Of a DNA stretch of 64,000 bases, positions 1 through 7,757 are shown piece by piece. The position numbers were made by a program, and so were the translations under genes. Every line of letters starts with the position of its first letter. Within the stretch, counting starts at the first letter, position 1. The notes under the pieces are model-generated. The model made no database searches. It saw nothing but the letters and a program-made list of their open reading frames with translations, and was not told where the DNA came from. Source of the DNA: Maricurvus nonylphenolicus (GTDB lineage: Bacteria; Pseudomonadota; Gammaproteobacteria; Pseudomonadales; Cellvibrionaceae); assembly GCF_042854845.1 (NCBI RefSeq), contig NZ_AP031499.1, positions 62,001-126,000 of the forward strand, written 5' to 3'.

Positions 1-744
1 GCTACAGATAATCTGCTGCTTGTTCGGTGGGTTGAGCTCCATTGGTATGCAAGGCTCCCCATTGAGCTCCCGTATGGTTCTGGCCAGCGGGAGGCCTCCG
101 ATTTTTCGTGCCAGTGATTTATCCAGCAATGCAAGGTCATGAGCACTCACCACCCCCATGCTTGTGAGTGTTGCATTCAGCCTGCGGCCTACCCCCCATA
201 CCTCGGCCACCGGTACTCGCCTGGCCAGCCATTCCCATTGGTGGGGGTGGGTAAGCACAGCAACACCATCAATCTTGGGGATCTTCTTCGTGGCGTACTG
301 GCCCAGTTTGGCAATGGTTTTGGTCGGGGCGATGGACACACCACAAGGAATACGTTGTTCATTCCAAACGGTTTGCCGAAGCGATCGGCCCAGCGGTTTC
401 AGATCCTCAGCAGGGATGCCGGACAGGTCACAGAAGCCCTCATCGATGCTGTAAATCTCGACGCTGGGGGTGTGATCTTGCAAAGTCTTCATGATCCGAC
501 TGCTGATGTTATCGTACAGCGCATAGTTGGAACTGAAGGTGTGGACCCCGGCCCTCTGGATCAGCTGTCGCTGCTTGAAGAACGGCTCAAATTTTTTCAC
601 CCCCGCTGCTTTGGCTTGGTCGTTGAGCGCGACCACACACCCGTCGTTGTTACTGAGAACACAGATTGCTTGTCCTCGGATGTCCGGGCGAAAAACTGCC
701 TCGCAGCTGGCATAGAACGATCGTTGGTCACACAGGGCGTACAT
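1..744 (-). CDS. umuC: UmuC-like Y-family DNA polymerase (DNA polymerase V catalytic subunit), 3' end outside window
   Basis: Open on the minus strand from an ATG at 744 to the window edge with no stop, so the C-terminal part is missing. The translation starts MYALCDQRSFYASCEAVF and carries the Y-family signatures LSNNDGCV, FSSNYALYD and the catalytic YSIDEGF motif, followed by the helix-hairpin-helix region (VWGVGRRL). With activated UmuD' it would form a translesion polymerase acting during SOS mutagenesis. The start overlaps the umuD stop by one base (TGATG), so the two genes are translationally coupled and share the SOS promoter near 1190. Plasmid-borne umuDC homologues (rumAB, mucAB, impAB) are common on conjugative elements. 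Plus-strand open frames across this stretch are shadows. Confidence 0.93.
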   Translation of the reverse strand, partial: MYALCDQRSFYASCEAVFRPDIRGQAICVLSNNDGCVVALNDQAKAAGVKKFEPFFKQRQLIQRAGVHTFSSNYALYDNISSRIMKTLQDHTPSVEIYSIDEGFCDLSGIPAEDLKPLGRSLRQTVWNEQRIPCGVSIAPTKTIAKLGQYATKKIPKIDGVAVLTHPHQWEWLARRVPVAEVWGVGRRLNATLTSMGVVSAHDLALLDKSLARKIGGLPLARTIRELNGEPCIPMELNPPNKQQIICS

Positions 745-1169
745 CACGGCTCCAGATAGTGGACAGCGTGAGTAACTACCCCTTCTATTACCACGTCCAT
801 ATCCTCCGGTACCGGGATCGGAGGATAGTCGGGGTTGCTGGAGCGGAAACAACGGTTGTTGGTGTCGAGTATCTTGCAGGCCAGGTGCCCATCCAGTGAA
901 ACCACCACAACACAACCATTTCGGCGTTTGGCTGCCCGGTTGATTATCAACAAGTCCCCGTCATAGATCCCCTCCCCTATGAGTGAGTCACCATTTGCGC
1001 GGGCAAAGTAGGTTGCGGCGGGGCTGGTTACCAGGTGCTCGTTAAGGTCCAGGTCTTGCTCAGAGTAATCCTCGGCGGGGCTGGGGAAGCCACACTCAAG
1101 CTTGGTGACTCGCATAGGCAGAGGCAGCGGCTCTGCTGGAAGTGATATTGGAATGGGTGTTATATTCAT
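744..1169 (-). CDS. umuD: UmuD-like SOS mutagenesis protein, self-cleaving S24 peptidase
   Basis: 141 residues, the usual UmuD length. The RecA-stimulated self-cleavage site is visible as Cys26-Gly27 (CGFPSPAEDY), with the catalytic serine in GDS (Ser62) and the catalytic lysine in ACKILD (Lys99). Cleavage would give UmuD', which assembles with UmuC into DNA polymerase V. The gene lies directly downstream of a near-consensus LexA box and overlaps umuC by one base. No good Shine-Dalgarno is seen before the ATG, and the SOS box lies only about 6 bases upstream, so the mRNA leader must be very short. A start at the internal Met19 would remove residues just before the cleavage site and seems less likely. 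Confidence 0.93.
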   Translation of the reverse strand: MNITPIPISLPAEPLPLPMRVTKLECGFPSPAEDYSEQDLDLNEHLVTSPAATYFARANGDSLIGEGIYDGDLLIINRAAKRRNGCVVVVSLDGHLACKILDTNNRCFRSSNPDYPPIPVPEDMDVVIEGVVTHAVHYLEP

Positions 1170-1174
1170 GCGGC

Positions 1175-1192
1175 ACTGTATATAAATACAGT
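1175..1192 (-). promoter_or_regulatory. LexA (SOS) box and promoter of umuDC
   Basis: CTGTATATAAATACAG (1176-1191) fits CTGT-N8-ACAG with an AT-rich centre, and one further flanking base pair is symmetric. On the minus strand a TTGAAT -35 and TACAAT -10 separated by 16 bp lie immediately upstream, so LexA bound here would cover the transcription start. This is the expected arrangement for an SOS-controlled umuDC operon. Confidence 0.88.
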
Positions 1193-1338
1193 AATTGTAT
1201 TGTTATGACGGAACAATTCAACAAAAAGCCGATCTGCAAGAGAAAATCTCGGCCTAAAAAGCATGTAAGTCTTTGATATATAGTGAAAATATTTATTGCC
1301 TAAGGAGGGCGCTCTCAATACAAGAGATATTCTTGATG

Positions 1339-1376
1339 AAGTACTATATACTTTCGTAGTGAAGTAATAAGTACTT
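1339..1376 (+). promoter_or_regulatory. Twin palindromic operators upstream of the toxin-antitoxin pair
   Basis: Two 15-bp sites, AAGTACTATATACTT (1339-1353) and AAGTAATAAGTACTT (1362-1376), are each AAGTA-N5-TACTT inverted repeats. Their centres are 23 bp apart, about two helical turns. They sit 20-58 bases upstream of the antitoxin ATG, as expected for autoregulation by the Xre-type antitoxin or the toxin-antitoxin complex. Confidence 0.6.
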
Positions 1377-1396
1377 GGTTGGGTTTTGGAGGTCTT

Positions 1397-1876
1397 ATGT
1401 CTGCAAATACAATTGAATCGGTTATTGAGTCCAGGGTATTTGGGTCTTCCCGCCCTGCCACTGGCGATGCCGTTGAAATCACAGTAGTGAGGTCGGCACC
1501 GACCAAATTGCTAACTTCAATAGAAATAGCCCGCCTTGTTCATAAGGGGATGGATGGCGCTTACCTTCAAAGGCTTTGTGAAAGAATCCCGCGCAAAATA
1601 CTTGCTGACACCTTGGGTGCAGAAGCGTCGAACTTTTCCAAGTTCTATAAGCGAACGCTTTCAAAAGTCCAAACTGATGAGATAAATGATCTGACACTGG
1701 TTTGGTCTGAACTCTGCGATTTTTTTGACGACGATGATGAGCTTATCGATGAGTGGTTGAAAACCCCGGCCCCTGCTTTATCTGGTGCTGAGCCGATCGA
1801 ACTGTTGAGTACCATTGTCGGTCGCCAGACCCTCCGGAAGAGCTTGGACGCAATGCGATATGGAGAGTTCGCTTGA
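1397..1876 (+). CDS. Xre/MbcA/ParS-type antitoxin of a RES-Xre module
   Basis: 159 residues from an ATG with a GGAGG eight bases upstream. The N-terminal half resembles the Xre-like HTH of this family (IPRKILADTLGAEASNFSKFYKRTLSK). The C-terminal half looks like the DUF2384 toxin-binding domain (LFGSE-like region near WLKTPAPALSGAEPIELLSTIVGR). Directly upstream of a RES-domain gene with a 4-base overlap (TTGA), the standard order for RES-Xre modules. It should neutralise the toxin and, using the twin AAGTA-N5-TACTT operators, repress the operon. Family assignment rests on context and motifs. Confidence 0.85.
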   Translation: MSANTIESVIESRVFGSSRPATGDAVEITVVRSAPTKLLTSIEIARLVHKGMDGAYLQRLCERIPRKILADTLGAEASNFSKFYKRTLSKVQTDEINDLTLVWSELCDFFDDDDELIDEWLKTPAPALSGAEPIELLSTIVGRQTLRKSLDAMRYGEFA

Positions 1877-2394
1877 TACTATTCAAGATCATACACAAGG
1901 ATTTTGTGAGCGGATGGGCCGACTACCAAAAAACGGGCTCATTCCGAAATGGTGCGCGGTGGAACTCCCCCGGCACCCCTGTCATGTACCTCTCCTCCAA
2001 TATTCAAAATGCCATGCTTGAGATTGCCAATTACTCGATCAGCCCGAGGATGGCCAATAAGCTTTTCCGCATGGCGGTCTTTGAGTTTGCATCGCTACGA
2101 TTGTACGAAATGTCCCCAGAGGATTTACCGGTTACATGGAATGCAGACGAGCATGGAACTGACACTCAAGAAATTGGGGATAAGCTACTGAGCTCTGATA
2201 GTTATGATGGCTTCATGGCACCATCAGCAGCCATTAACAATGACATAGTTAGGCACCCCTTAAATGATGTGAGGAGGTCTGCATATGGCAATGTCATCGT
2301 GAATATTGAAAAGTACGGACAAGACAAAGCCGAACTAATTGATAGCTATAGCCCTATATTTTCTCAACGTATGTTTTCAGGAACGGAACAATGA
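1873..2394 (+). CDS. RES-domain toxin (NAD+-degrading family)
   Basis: 173 residues. The RES signature is clear: FRNGARWNSPGTPVMYLSSN with Arg29, then AMLEIANY with Glu50, and FMAPSAA with Ser118, the three residues that name the family. Members studied elsewhere deplete NAD+ and arrest growth. The start is a TTG overlapping the antitoxin stop (TTGA), which keeps toxin synthesis coupled to and below that of the antitoxin. On a conjugative element the pair would act in post-segregational maintenance; adjacency to umuDC is noted but no functional link is evident. Confidence 0.88.
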   Translation: MILFKIIHKDFVSGWADYQKTGSFRNGARWNSPGTPVMYLSSNIQNAMLEIANYSISPRMANKLFRMAVFEFASLRLYEMSPEDLPVTWNADEHGTDTQEIGDKLLSSDSYDGFMAPSAAINNDIVRHPLNDVRRSAYGNVIVNIEKYGQDKAELIDSYSPIFSQRMFSGTEQ

Positions 2395-2499
2395 AAACAG
2401 GTCGTTAGTGATCTTTATTTGCACTTTGTAAAAGCTGTGTGACTATCAGATGGACCCTTTCTAGCCGAAAGGAAACTCTACTAATGAAAAGGAAATCAT

Positions 2500-3339
2500 A
2501 TGAAGTATTTTACATTGTTGGCAGTATTGCTTTCAGCGTTCGTATCCGCCGACGAGATCCGTGTAGCATCATGGAACATCTATTGGCTTGGGAGTTCGGG
2601 CCACAACGATCGAACCGCGAGTGACTATCAGAAGCTTACTCAATATGCCTCCTCGCTCGACGCTGATGTAATCGCTTTGCAGGAAGTTGAAGATGCTACC
2701 TGGGCTCGGAAGGTGTTTGGTGAAGGCTACAACTACTATTTCACCAACCGCCGACCAGGCTCCAAAGGCCTTCAGCGTGTAGGATTTGCTGTACGCAAGG
2801 GAATCAGCGTTCCAGATCATCAAGACTACGAACAGCTTGGCCTGGATGGTTCCGTTCGGTTTGGGAAAGATATTACCATCAGCACAGGTGGTGGTGAGCT
2901 CCGCCTTTTGGGGGTACACCTCAAATCGGGCTGTTTTTCTGCGAGCTTGGATTCCAGTAAAAAGGCCTGCAAGAAACTAAAGAGGCAGGTGCCCGAGCTG
3001 GAGGAATGGATTGATGATCGTGCTGAAGAAGGCACCCCTTATGTCATCCTTGGGGACTTTAATCGTCGCCTGAATCTCGACATTGCCGGTAACAAAGGCG
3101 TTTGGGAAGCTATTGATGATAGCCACCCAACTGAGTTCGCAGATCTTTCAAATTTGGCCGAGGATAAAATTTCAAGCTGCTGGGGTGGTAAGTATCCTCA
3201 GTACATTGATCACATCGTTGTAGATCCAAGGGCCAAGGATATGTATGTTTCAAACTCTTTCGGGGCTCTTAACTTCAGCGGGCAGTTCGATAAGATGATA
3301 TCTGATCACTGTCCTATCTACGCCACATTTACCTTTTAA
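2500..3339 (+). CDS. Secreted endonuclease/exonuclease/phosphatase (EEP) family nuclease
   Basis: 279 residues with a signal peptide (MKYFTLLAVLLSAFVSADE, likely cleaved after SA). EEP motifs in order: VASWNIYWL (Asn), ALQEVED (metal-binding Glu), GVHLKSGC, ILGDFNRR (Asp/Asn), YIDHIV and the C-terminal catalytic SDHCPI. The fold covers DNase I-like nucleases and phosphatases, so the substrate is not certain. Four cysteines would suit an oxidised periplasmic or secreted protein. Its own upstream region of about 100 bases shows no leader of the type found further on. Periplasmic or secreted nucleases of this type occur on other broad-host conjugative plasmids. Confidence 0.85.
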   Translation: MKYFTLLAVLLSAFVSADEIRVASWNIYWLGSSGHNDRTASDYQKLTQYASSLDADVIALQEVEDATWARKVFGEGYNYYFTNRRPGSKGLQRVGFAVRKGISVPDHQDYEQLGLDGSVRFGKDITISTGGGELRLLGVHLKSGCFSASLDSSKKACKKLKRQVPELEEWIDDRAEEGTPYVILGDFNRRLNLDIAGNKGVWEAIDDSHPTEFADLSNLAEDKISSCWGGKYPQYIDHIVVDPRAKDMYVSNSFGALNFSGQFDKMISDHCPIYATFTF

Positions 3340-3409
3340 AAGTTTCTGGGTTCGGACGAGGGGAAAGGCTCCTTTTTCACCTCATGATTTATGGATCAAA
3401 GGAGAGCAC

Positions 3410-3829
3410 ATGAGCAGAAAGATTTGGACAGCTATTTTTCGTGCGATATCTACCTGCAACGGCCCCACTGATTTTGTTTTTCACTTGGGATATCAGGGGT
3501 TGGAGATGCCTCGCCCCCTTCGTAGGCTGTTGGCAAAATCGTCTTTTCACCAGGCGTGGCTAAGCGGCTTCTATGGGGGTGGAATTTGTAAGGTACTTGA
3601 GCGGTATGAAGAGCCCACCTGGTTCGATTCAGAATACGAGACAACCGGTGGGACCATTGAAACTGCCGGATATAAAGCGGGCATTGGTGGGCTGCCTGAT
3701 ACAGAGAATCCACACCCCCCAGGTGACTGGAGAAGCGATATCTGGCGAGAAGGGTGGCGCAGAGGACTTGGTGATCTGAGTAGTGAAGGCCATATACCCC
3801 CAGATGCTATGAAGGAGTATTACAGCTAG
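3410..3829 (+). CDS. Protein with C-terminal RMF/CrpP-like motif
   Basis: 139 residues, unknown overall. Residues from about 90 (AGYKAGIGG...NPHPPG...WREGWRRGLGDL) match the pattern of ribosome modulation factor, GYxAGxxG-x(n)-NPY-x(n)-WxxGWxxG. The same pattern marks the plasmid-borne CrpP family. RMF binds ribosomes in stationary phase; whether this longer protein does so is not known. The N-terminal 90 residues match nothing I recognise. A GGAG precedes the ATG, within a weak CTCCTTT/AAAGGAG stem similar in spirit to the downstream leaders. Confidence 0.5.
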   Translation: MSRKIWTAIFRAISTCNGPTDFVFHLGYQGLEMPRPLRRLLAKSSFHQAWLSGFYGGGICKVLERYEEPTWFDSEYETTGGTIETAGYKAGIGGLPDTENPHPPGDWRSDIWREGWRRGLGDLSSEGHIPPDAMKEYYS

Positions 3830-3880
3830 CCTGGGCGTTCTGGCTGTTTAGATTATTATCGAGTACACTTAGGGTTCAAT

Positions 3881-3921
3881 CTCTATATTTAGAGAAAGAA
3901 GCCCAGCTGAGGCCAAACAGC
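3881..3921 (+). promoter_or_regulatory. Hairpin plus AGCTG/CAGC pseudoknot element, copy 1
   Basis: A perfect hairpin CTCTA-tatt-TAGAG (3881-3894) is followed by GCC..GGC flanking an AGCTG loop (3905-3909) and a CAGC (3918-3921) that can pair with the loop. It lies in the gap between 3829 and 4009 and opens the first leader-controlled gene row. The stem is short and has a c/a mismatch, so this is one of the weaker copies. Confidence 0.55.
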
Positions 3922-3952
3922 AAATCAATGTGCCCTTGTGGCATCCTACCTA

Positions 3953-4008
3953 CCGGAGGGTTCTGAGCCCTTCGGCCTGGACTCCTCCACGAATCTTGAG
4001 GAGTTCTC
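3953..4008 (+). promoter_or_regulatory. Two-state leader before the gene at 4009
   Basis: The swing strand GGACTCCTCC can pair with upstream GGAGGGTTC or, as ACTCCTC, with GAGGAGT that contains the Shine-Dalgarno sequence. Copy 1 of 26. Confidence 0.65.
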
Positions 4009-5010
4009 ATGAATCAACAAGCTATTTATCGTTCCGTTTGGGATGAAGACACTATCGAAACATCTTGTGAAATCACTCCCACAGGCGAAATCGTTAATGT
4101 CGTGGTTGTTGAAGCCCCCGATGTTGAGCATTTAATTTCTGAAGAGGTTGAGCTGCTTTTTTCTGGGAAAACGTATGACATCGAATATGACGATGATAAT
4201 GCGCCTGTAATCGCCAATATAGATAACTTTATTCGTTATCCGGCCTTAAAGGTTGATTCGGGCCATCCTGAGCCTTGTGTAATCTACCTCAATACCTTCG
4301 GTATTGAAGTGACCTTAACCGGAGATGGAGGGGGTTCTATTACCTCGAAGTTGAAGGAGGGCCACCCACAATATGATGCAGCGATTGATGGCATAGAGTC
4401 TATGATTCTTGCCCATGCGATCGCAGGCATCGATGTCAATTCACCACTCTATTTGGGAGGTATTGAGACAGCTGTGCAGGGGGCGGCAAATCAGTCGGAT
4501 GACATTCAGCCTAAACCTGTCGGGTGTAATCCTATTGTCACCTTGGTAGAAATCACTGCAAACGGTTCAGATGTAGGTTTATATCTTAACCGAAAACAGA
4601 TTATTACTGCCGATCCTTCAATAGGGGAAGATACAGCTTTAGTTAAATCGATGGCCTCTGCCCTAGCAGAAAGTTTCAATGTTGCTCTCGTAGAAACTGT
4701 ATGCGCCCCTTATGAGGATTGGATCTGGGAAGAGGTAGAGGATATTGTCATCAACCCCTACGTTCCAGAAGTTGACACGAGTAAGATTTCTGTCAGTGAG
4801 GAGCATCCAGATTATCAGAAGGAAAATTCTACAATGAGTTGTTTAGATAACGACACGTTTATTAGTGTTGCTATCAACTTAAAGCGCGAATTAGGGAAAT
4901 GCCAAAATATTGGTGTAACTGCCAAAAATATTATGGCAAACATCTCTTCTAACCCCTATGTAGATTCCATTCATATTGAAATTGGGACATCAGAAACATC
5001 TAAAGACTGA
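4009..5010 (+). CDS. Unknown acidic protein
   Basis: 333 residues, strongly acidic, no signal peptide or membrane segment. I recognise no family. The sequence alternates short beta-like stretches (EIVNVVVVEAPDV, CVIYLNTFGIEVTLTG) with Asp/Glu-rich turns. First of a row of leader-preceded genes (4009 to about 8060). Start fixed by the AGGAG in the downstream arm of the leader. Overall acidity is shared with the proteins at 5475 and 5776. Confidence 0.8.
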   Translation: MNQQAIYRSVWDEDTIETSCEITPTGEIVNVVVVEAPDVEHLISEEVELLFSGKTYDIEYDDDNAPVIANIDNFIRYPALKVDSGHPEPCVIYLNTFGIEVTLTGDGGGSITSKLKEGHPQYDAAIDGIESMILAHAIAGIDVNSPLYLGGIETAVQGAANQSDDIQPKPVGCNPIVTLVEITANGSDVGLYLNRKQIITADPSIGEDTALVKSMASALAESFNVALVETVCAPYEDWIWEEVEDIVINPYVPEVDTSKISVSEEHPDYQKENSTMSCLDNDTFISVAINLKRELGKCQNIGVTAKNIMANISSNPYVDSIHIEIGTSETSKD

Positions 5011-5038
5011 TACCATTTTCTTTCCTATATCAATTTAA

Positions 5039-5101
5039 CCCAAATGGGGGCCTATCCCCGTTTTGGGGGGTGGTCTCCTTCTTTTTATCAAGGAGAATAT
5101 A
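5039..5101 (+). promoter_or_regulatory. Two-state leader before the gene at 5102
   Basis: CCCAAA...TTTGGG-type outer stem, GGGGGCC pairing with GGTCTCC (7 bp), or TCTCCTT pairing with the Shine-Dalgarno strand AAGGAGA. Copy 2 of 26. Confidence 0.7.
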
Positions 5102-5455
5102 ATGACCACATCAAACAAACCTGTAGTAACCGGTTGCAGCAGTATTGCTCAGTCTTTAATGGCGAATTCAATTCTGTCTGGTGTTATTGATGATCTCGTC
5201 GGTACTACAGACTTTACCGTCGAAATCGGCATTAAACCAACTATGCCGAGCCCAATGGTTAGCCCTAAAGAATTGGTTTACGGGAAAAACATTACATCAA
5301 GTTTGGGGGATCTCCCCTGTAACTGGATTCAGGTCGAACGCTTAGATCGATATGGAGTGTATTACAGGTTTATCGCCTTATTCGGCGACAGACACTGGGT
5401 TACTTGTGATCGGTCAGGCCATCAAGTCCTTCGAGTTTTTTCCGAACCATTTTAA
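5102..5455 (+). CDS. Unknown protein
   Basis: 117 residues starting MTTSNKPVVTG. The upstream in-frame ATG at 5063 lies inside the leader, so 5102, seven bases after AAGGAG, is the start. The C-terminal half (NWIQVERLDRYGVYYRFIALFGDRHWVTCDRSGHQVLRVF) looks like a small beta-rich domain. No family recognised. Confidence 0.75.
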   Translation: MTTSNKPVVTGCSSIAQSLMANSILSGVIDDLVGTTDFTVEIGIKPTMPSPMVSPKELVYGKNITSSLGDLPCNWIQVERLDRYGVYYRFIALFGDRHWVTCDRSGHQVLRVFSEPF

Positions 5456-5474
5456 ACCCTTGAGGGAAGCAAAT

Positions 5475-5711
5475 ATGTCTAAAGTAAGGTTTGTACCACC
5501 TGAGCATGCAGATATTCTTCGTGAATATTTGTGTGATTCAAGATCTGTAGTCTTAGTTATGCCTCATGCGAAACCTGCTATTGAAATGCTTGGTGTAGAT
5601 GATGGTGATGATTCCGACTACGTTAACGACGATGCAGATGTTTGGGATGATATTGTTGAACATGAAAACCACGCATTTTCACTTTCGTTGATTGAAGATA
5701 ATAAAATTTAA
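5475..5711 (+). CDS. Small acidic unknown protein
   Basis: 78 residues from ATG 5475, very acidic in the C-terminal half (DDGDDSDYVNDDADVWDDIVEHE). Only a minimal CCCTTGAGGG hairpin precedes it, not the full leader, so it probably depends on the transcript of the gene at 5102. Its stop (TAA) runs directly into the next leader. An in-frame ATG at 5352 would overlap the upstream gene and is rejected. Confidence 0.65.
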   Translation: MSKVRFVPPEHADILREYLCDSRSVVLVMPHAKPAIEMLGVDDGDDSDYVNDDADVWDDIVEHENHAFSLSLIEDNKI

Positions 5712-5775
5712 CCCAGACGGGGGCTTATCCCCTGTTGGGGTTAGGCCTTCTCCAAATAGGCTTAGGAGGCCAGTT
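5712..5775 (+). promoter_or_regulatory. Two-state leader before the gene at 5776
   Basis: TAGGCCTTC can pair with upstream GGGGGCTTA (9 bp with wobbles), or GGCCTTCT with AGGAGGCC (8 perfect bp) that holds the Shine-Dalgarno. Begins right after the previous stop codon. Copy 3 of 26. Confidence 0.7.
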
Positions 5776-6714
5776 ATGAAATTCAAAAAATCAGAATCTC
5801 TGTATATCGCTCTCACAGCAGAGTTAATGGACAAGCTGACTGATGCATATGATGTGTTTACCCGGTGTGACCTTCATGATGAAGTTATCTTAGACGCTTC
5901 GTGCTTTGATGATGATGACATCAGAAAGCTTTCAAGGCTGCTCGGCTTTGATGCGTCTGAAGCGGCTAACCATTACATTATCGCTTACATTGGCCAGCCA
6001 GAAGATGAGATTGAATCCGATGATTGCTTGTCAAAAGATTATGTTCAACGTGGTGGTTGCACTTGTTTGATCTGTAAAGATGACAGCATCGAGGGCGGAA
6101 GCATTCAAACCGACTCAGGTATAGCCTGGCAGAAGGTTTGGTGTAATAGCTGCGGAAGTGAGTGGACAGATAATTACAAACTGGCCAGTACTTCGGACCT
6201 CAGCATGAATGTTCCATTTCATCTTGGCCAAGAAGTGCAATGGGCAGATCCAGACGCTGATAGTTCTAGCGGTGTTTACACCGTTAAGAGTATTGAGGCA
6301 GAGGATGTAGTGATTATTGTCAACGAATCTGGATCTGAGTCAGAAGTTCCGGTGAGTGAGCTTAAAGCAGTTGATCTAGTCGTTCATACTCAAGAAAGTG
6401 CTAATCCAGGAAACGAACTTCAAGAGAAGAAATACTTACCGGTCATTGTCGAATCCTTCATGCAGGATCTGACTGAGGCTGGGACAGTTTTTTCCGGTGA
6501 GACAAAGCCAGTTGATATTAAGCTCGCAGCGTTAACCCGTCTTGAGTACATGGAGACAGTATTGGTTCCGGTTGAGTTTGGCGGTCAGCAGCTTGAAGAG
6601 CTCGTAGATCGAACCTATGACGCAGTTGACGGCGGTGATTACTGGGATGATCCTGATTATTGGGAACGCGGAACATGTAGTCACCATATCAGCGATAGTC
6701 CAACAGCAGCGTAA
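5776..6714 (+). CDS. Unknown protein with a zinc-ribbon-like Cys cluster
   Basis: 312 residues from ATG 5776 (MKFKKSESLY); an upstream in-frame ATG at 5692 lies in the previous gene and leader and is rejected. Residues near 95-135 hold CTCLIC and CNSCGSEW, a CxxC-type four-cysteine set typical of a zinc ribbon, followed by a compact beta domain (HLGQEVQWADP...GVYTVKSIEAEDVVIIV). The N-terminal part is acidic. Could bind nucleic acid or protein; no family recognised. Confidence 0.75.
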   Translation: MKFKKSESLYIALTAELMDKLTDAYDVFTRCDLHDEVILDASCFDDDDIRKLSRLLGFDASEAANHYIIAYIGQPEDEIESDDCLSKDYVQRGGCTCLICKDDSIEGGSIQTDSGIAWQKVWCNSCGSEWTDNYKLASTSDLSMNVPFHLGQEVQWADPDADSSSGVYTVKSIEAEDVVIIVNESGSESEVPVSELKAVDLVVHTQESANPGNELQEKKYLPVIVESFMQDLTEAGTVFSGETKPVDIKLAALTRLEYMETVLVPVEFGGQQLEELVDRTYDAVDGGDYWDDPDYWERGTCSHHISDSPTAA

Positions 6715-6743
6715 AGTTGTCGTTCAAATAGGTTATTCATAAA

Positions 6744-6796
6744 CCCTGTGGGGTATTCCCCTGTCGGGGGATACTCCAAAACATTTTGGAGAAATT
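6744..6796 (+). promoter_or_regulatory. Two-state leader before the gene at 6797
   Basis: ATACTCC pairs with upstream GGGGTAT (7 bp) or, as CTCCAAAA, perfectly with TTTTGGAG containing the Shine-Dalgarno. One of the clearest copies (4 of 26). Confidence 0.75.
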
Positions 6797-7105
6797 ATGG
6801 AAAAGCTAATCAGCATTAACGGTATGAAATTTACCGTTTCGTGCGACAAAGAATATGATGCTAATAATCAGCCTGTCATCGAGATTTTTGAAGAAAACGG
6901 GTGCCCGGCTGGAGTAATTAGTGTCTGTATACCAAGTCACTCATTTGAGGAAAACGAAACTGCACTTTGTGGTGACGTGCCCCAAGATGAGGTCGTTAAA
7001 GAGCTAGAGAGACAAGGCATAGCTAACGGTACTGGGAAAATCGCGCACAGCGGTTATGGAACATACCCTGTTATCAAAGTTACCGCCGAGGCGCTTTCAG
7101 CCTAA
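6797..7105 (+). CDS. Unknown small protein
   Basis: 102 residues (MEKLISINGMKFTVSCDKEYD). No membrane segment or recognised domain. The start is set by GGAG in the leader hairpin. Followed by two strong hairpins (7116-7185), so it is likely the last gene of the first leader-controlled unit. Confidence 0.72.
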   Translation: MEKLISINGMKFTVSCDKEYDANNQPVIEIFEENGCPAGVISVCIPSHSFEENETALCGDVPQDEVVKELERQGIANGTGKIAHSGYGTYPVIKVTAEALSA

Positions 7106-7115
7106 ACGTACTTTG

Positions 7116-7185
7116 CCACCCCCTATATGGGGGTGGACTCTTTTAAAGCCAGTTTATCAATAGCCCTACAGGGGCTATCGATAAG
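7116..7185 (+). terminator. Two consecutive strong hairpins, probable transcription end
   Basis: CCACCCCC-tata-GGGGGTGG (7116-7136), followed shortly by a TTTT run, and a second hairpin built on TAGCCC/GGGCTA with TTATC/GATAA flanks (about 7157-7185). They separate the gene at 6797 from the pseudoknot element that starts the next unit. The first resembles a degenerate leader without its gene. Confidence 0.55.
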
Positions 7186-7193
7186 AAGGTTTT

Positions 7194-7245
7194 GTTCTCT
7201 TCGGAGAGCGAAAAGTGAGATAGCTGGTCTCCCAAAATAGTCAGC
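7194..7245 (+). promoter_or_regulatory. Hairpin plus AGCTG/CAGC pseudoknot element, copy 2
   Basis: GTTCTC-TTCG-GAGAGC (7194-7209) is a 6-bp hairpin with a UUCG-type loop. Then GAGAT-AGCTG-GTCTC (7217-7231), a 10-base linker, and CAGC (7242-7245) complementary to the loop. Confidence 0.75.
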
Positions 7246-7255
7246 ATACTTTTAA

Positions 7256-7315
7256 CCCTTCCGGGGAGCACTCCCTGGTAGGGGGTGCTATCCCCTTCAA
7301 TTCAGGAGATACACC
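7256..7315 (+). promoter_or_regulatory. Two-state leader before the gene at 7316
   Basis: GTGCTatCCCC pairs with GGGGAGCAC (9 bp, 2-base bulge) or, as TATCcCC, with GGaGATA at the Shine-Dalgarno. Copy 5 of 26. Confidence 0.75.
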
Positions 7316-7669
7316 ATGTCTTTATCAAATTACACCCAAGAGAAACAAACTGCGCTTTTTGAGTCTACAGGTGCATTCTTTGCTTTTAGCAATGAGCAGC
7401 TTGCAGAAAAGAAAAAGGAAGGCGTTACATATGTATCCTTAGGTGCTGGTCTTATCGCACCAAAAGATAATGCCAAAGCTTTAATCGAAGGCTTAGAGAA
7501 AATCACAGCTGAAGGTATAAAGCAGGATTTGGAAGAAAACGGAAAGGAAAAGATCATTGATCGAGAACTTGCCAATTACGAATGTTATTACACTGGTGAT
7601 CCGAGCGACTGTATTGAAGCTCTTGAACCGTATGGTATTACTCGTGAAGAAGTTCTAGCTCGACTCTAA
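7316..7669 (+). CDS. Unknown conserved-type plasmid protein
   Basis: 117 residues (MSLSNYTQEKQTALFESTGAFFAFSNEQLAEKK...). Soluble and charged, with helix-rich middle (AKALIEGLEKITAEGIKQDLEENGKEKIIDRELANYE). It resembles small hypothetical proteins often seen on broad-host plasmids and phages, but I cannot assign a function. First gene of the unit opened by pseudoknot copy 2. Confidence 0.75.
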   Translation: MSLSNYTQEKQTALFESTGAFFAFSNEQLAEKKKEGVTYVSLGAGLIAPKDNAKALIEGLEKITAEGIKQDLEENGKEKIIDRELANYECYYTGDPSDCIEALEPYGITREEVLARL

Positions 7670-7699
7670 CCTTGTAAGTTTTAATCCTAAATCCATTAA

Positions 7700-7757
7700 C
7701 CCTTGGGGGCCAGTACCCTAAGGGGCTGAGCTCCCTCTACTTTGTAAGGAGTTCTAT
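7700..7757 (+). promoter_or_regulatory. Two-state leader before the gene at 7758
   Basis: CTGaGCTCCC pairs with GGGGGCCAG (9 bp, one bulge), or GAGCTCC with GGAGTTC (7 bp) at the Shine-Dalgarno. Copy 6 of 26. Confidence 0.75.

Noticed and set aside
139..759. Plus-strand open frame of 206 codons
   Set aside because: Lies opposite umuC, whose Y-family motifs are unmistakable on the minus strand; the plus-strand translation matches nothing.
1204..1275. 23-codon frame upstream of the antitoxin (MTEQFNKKPICKRKSRPKKH...)
   Set aside because: No ribosome-binding site, overlaps the umuDC promoter region, no support beyond an open frame.
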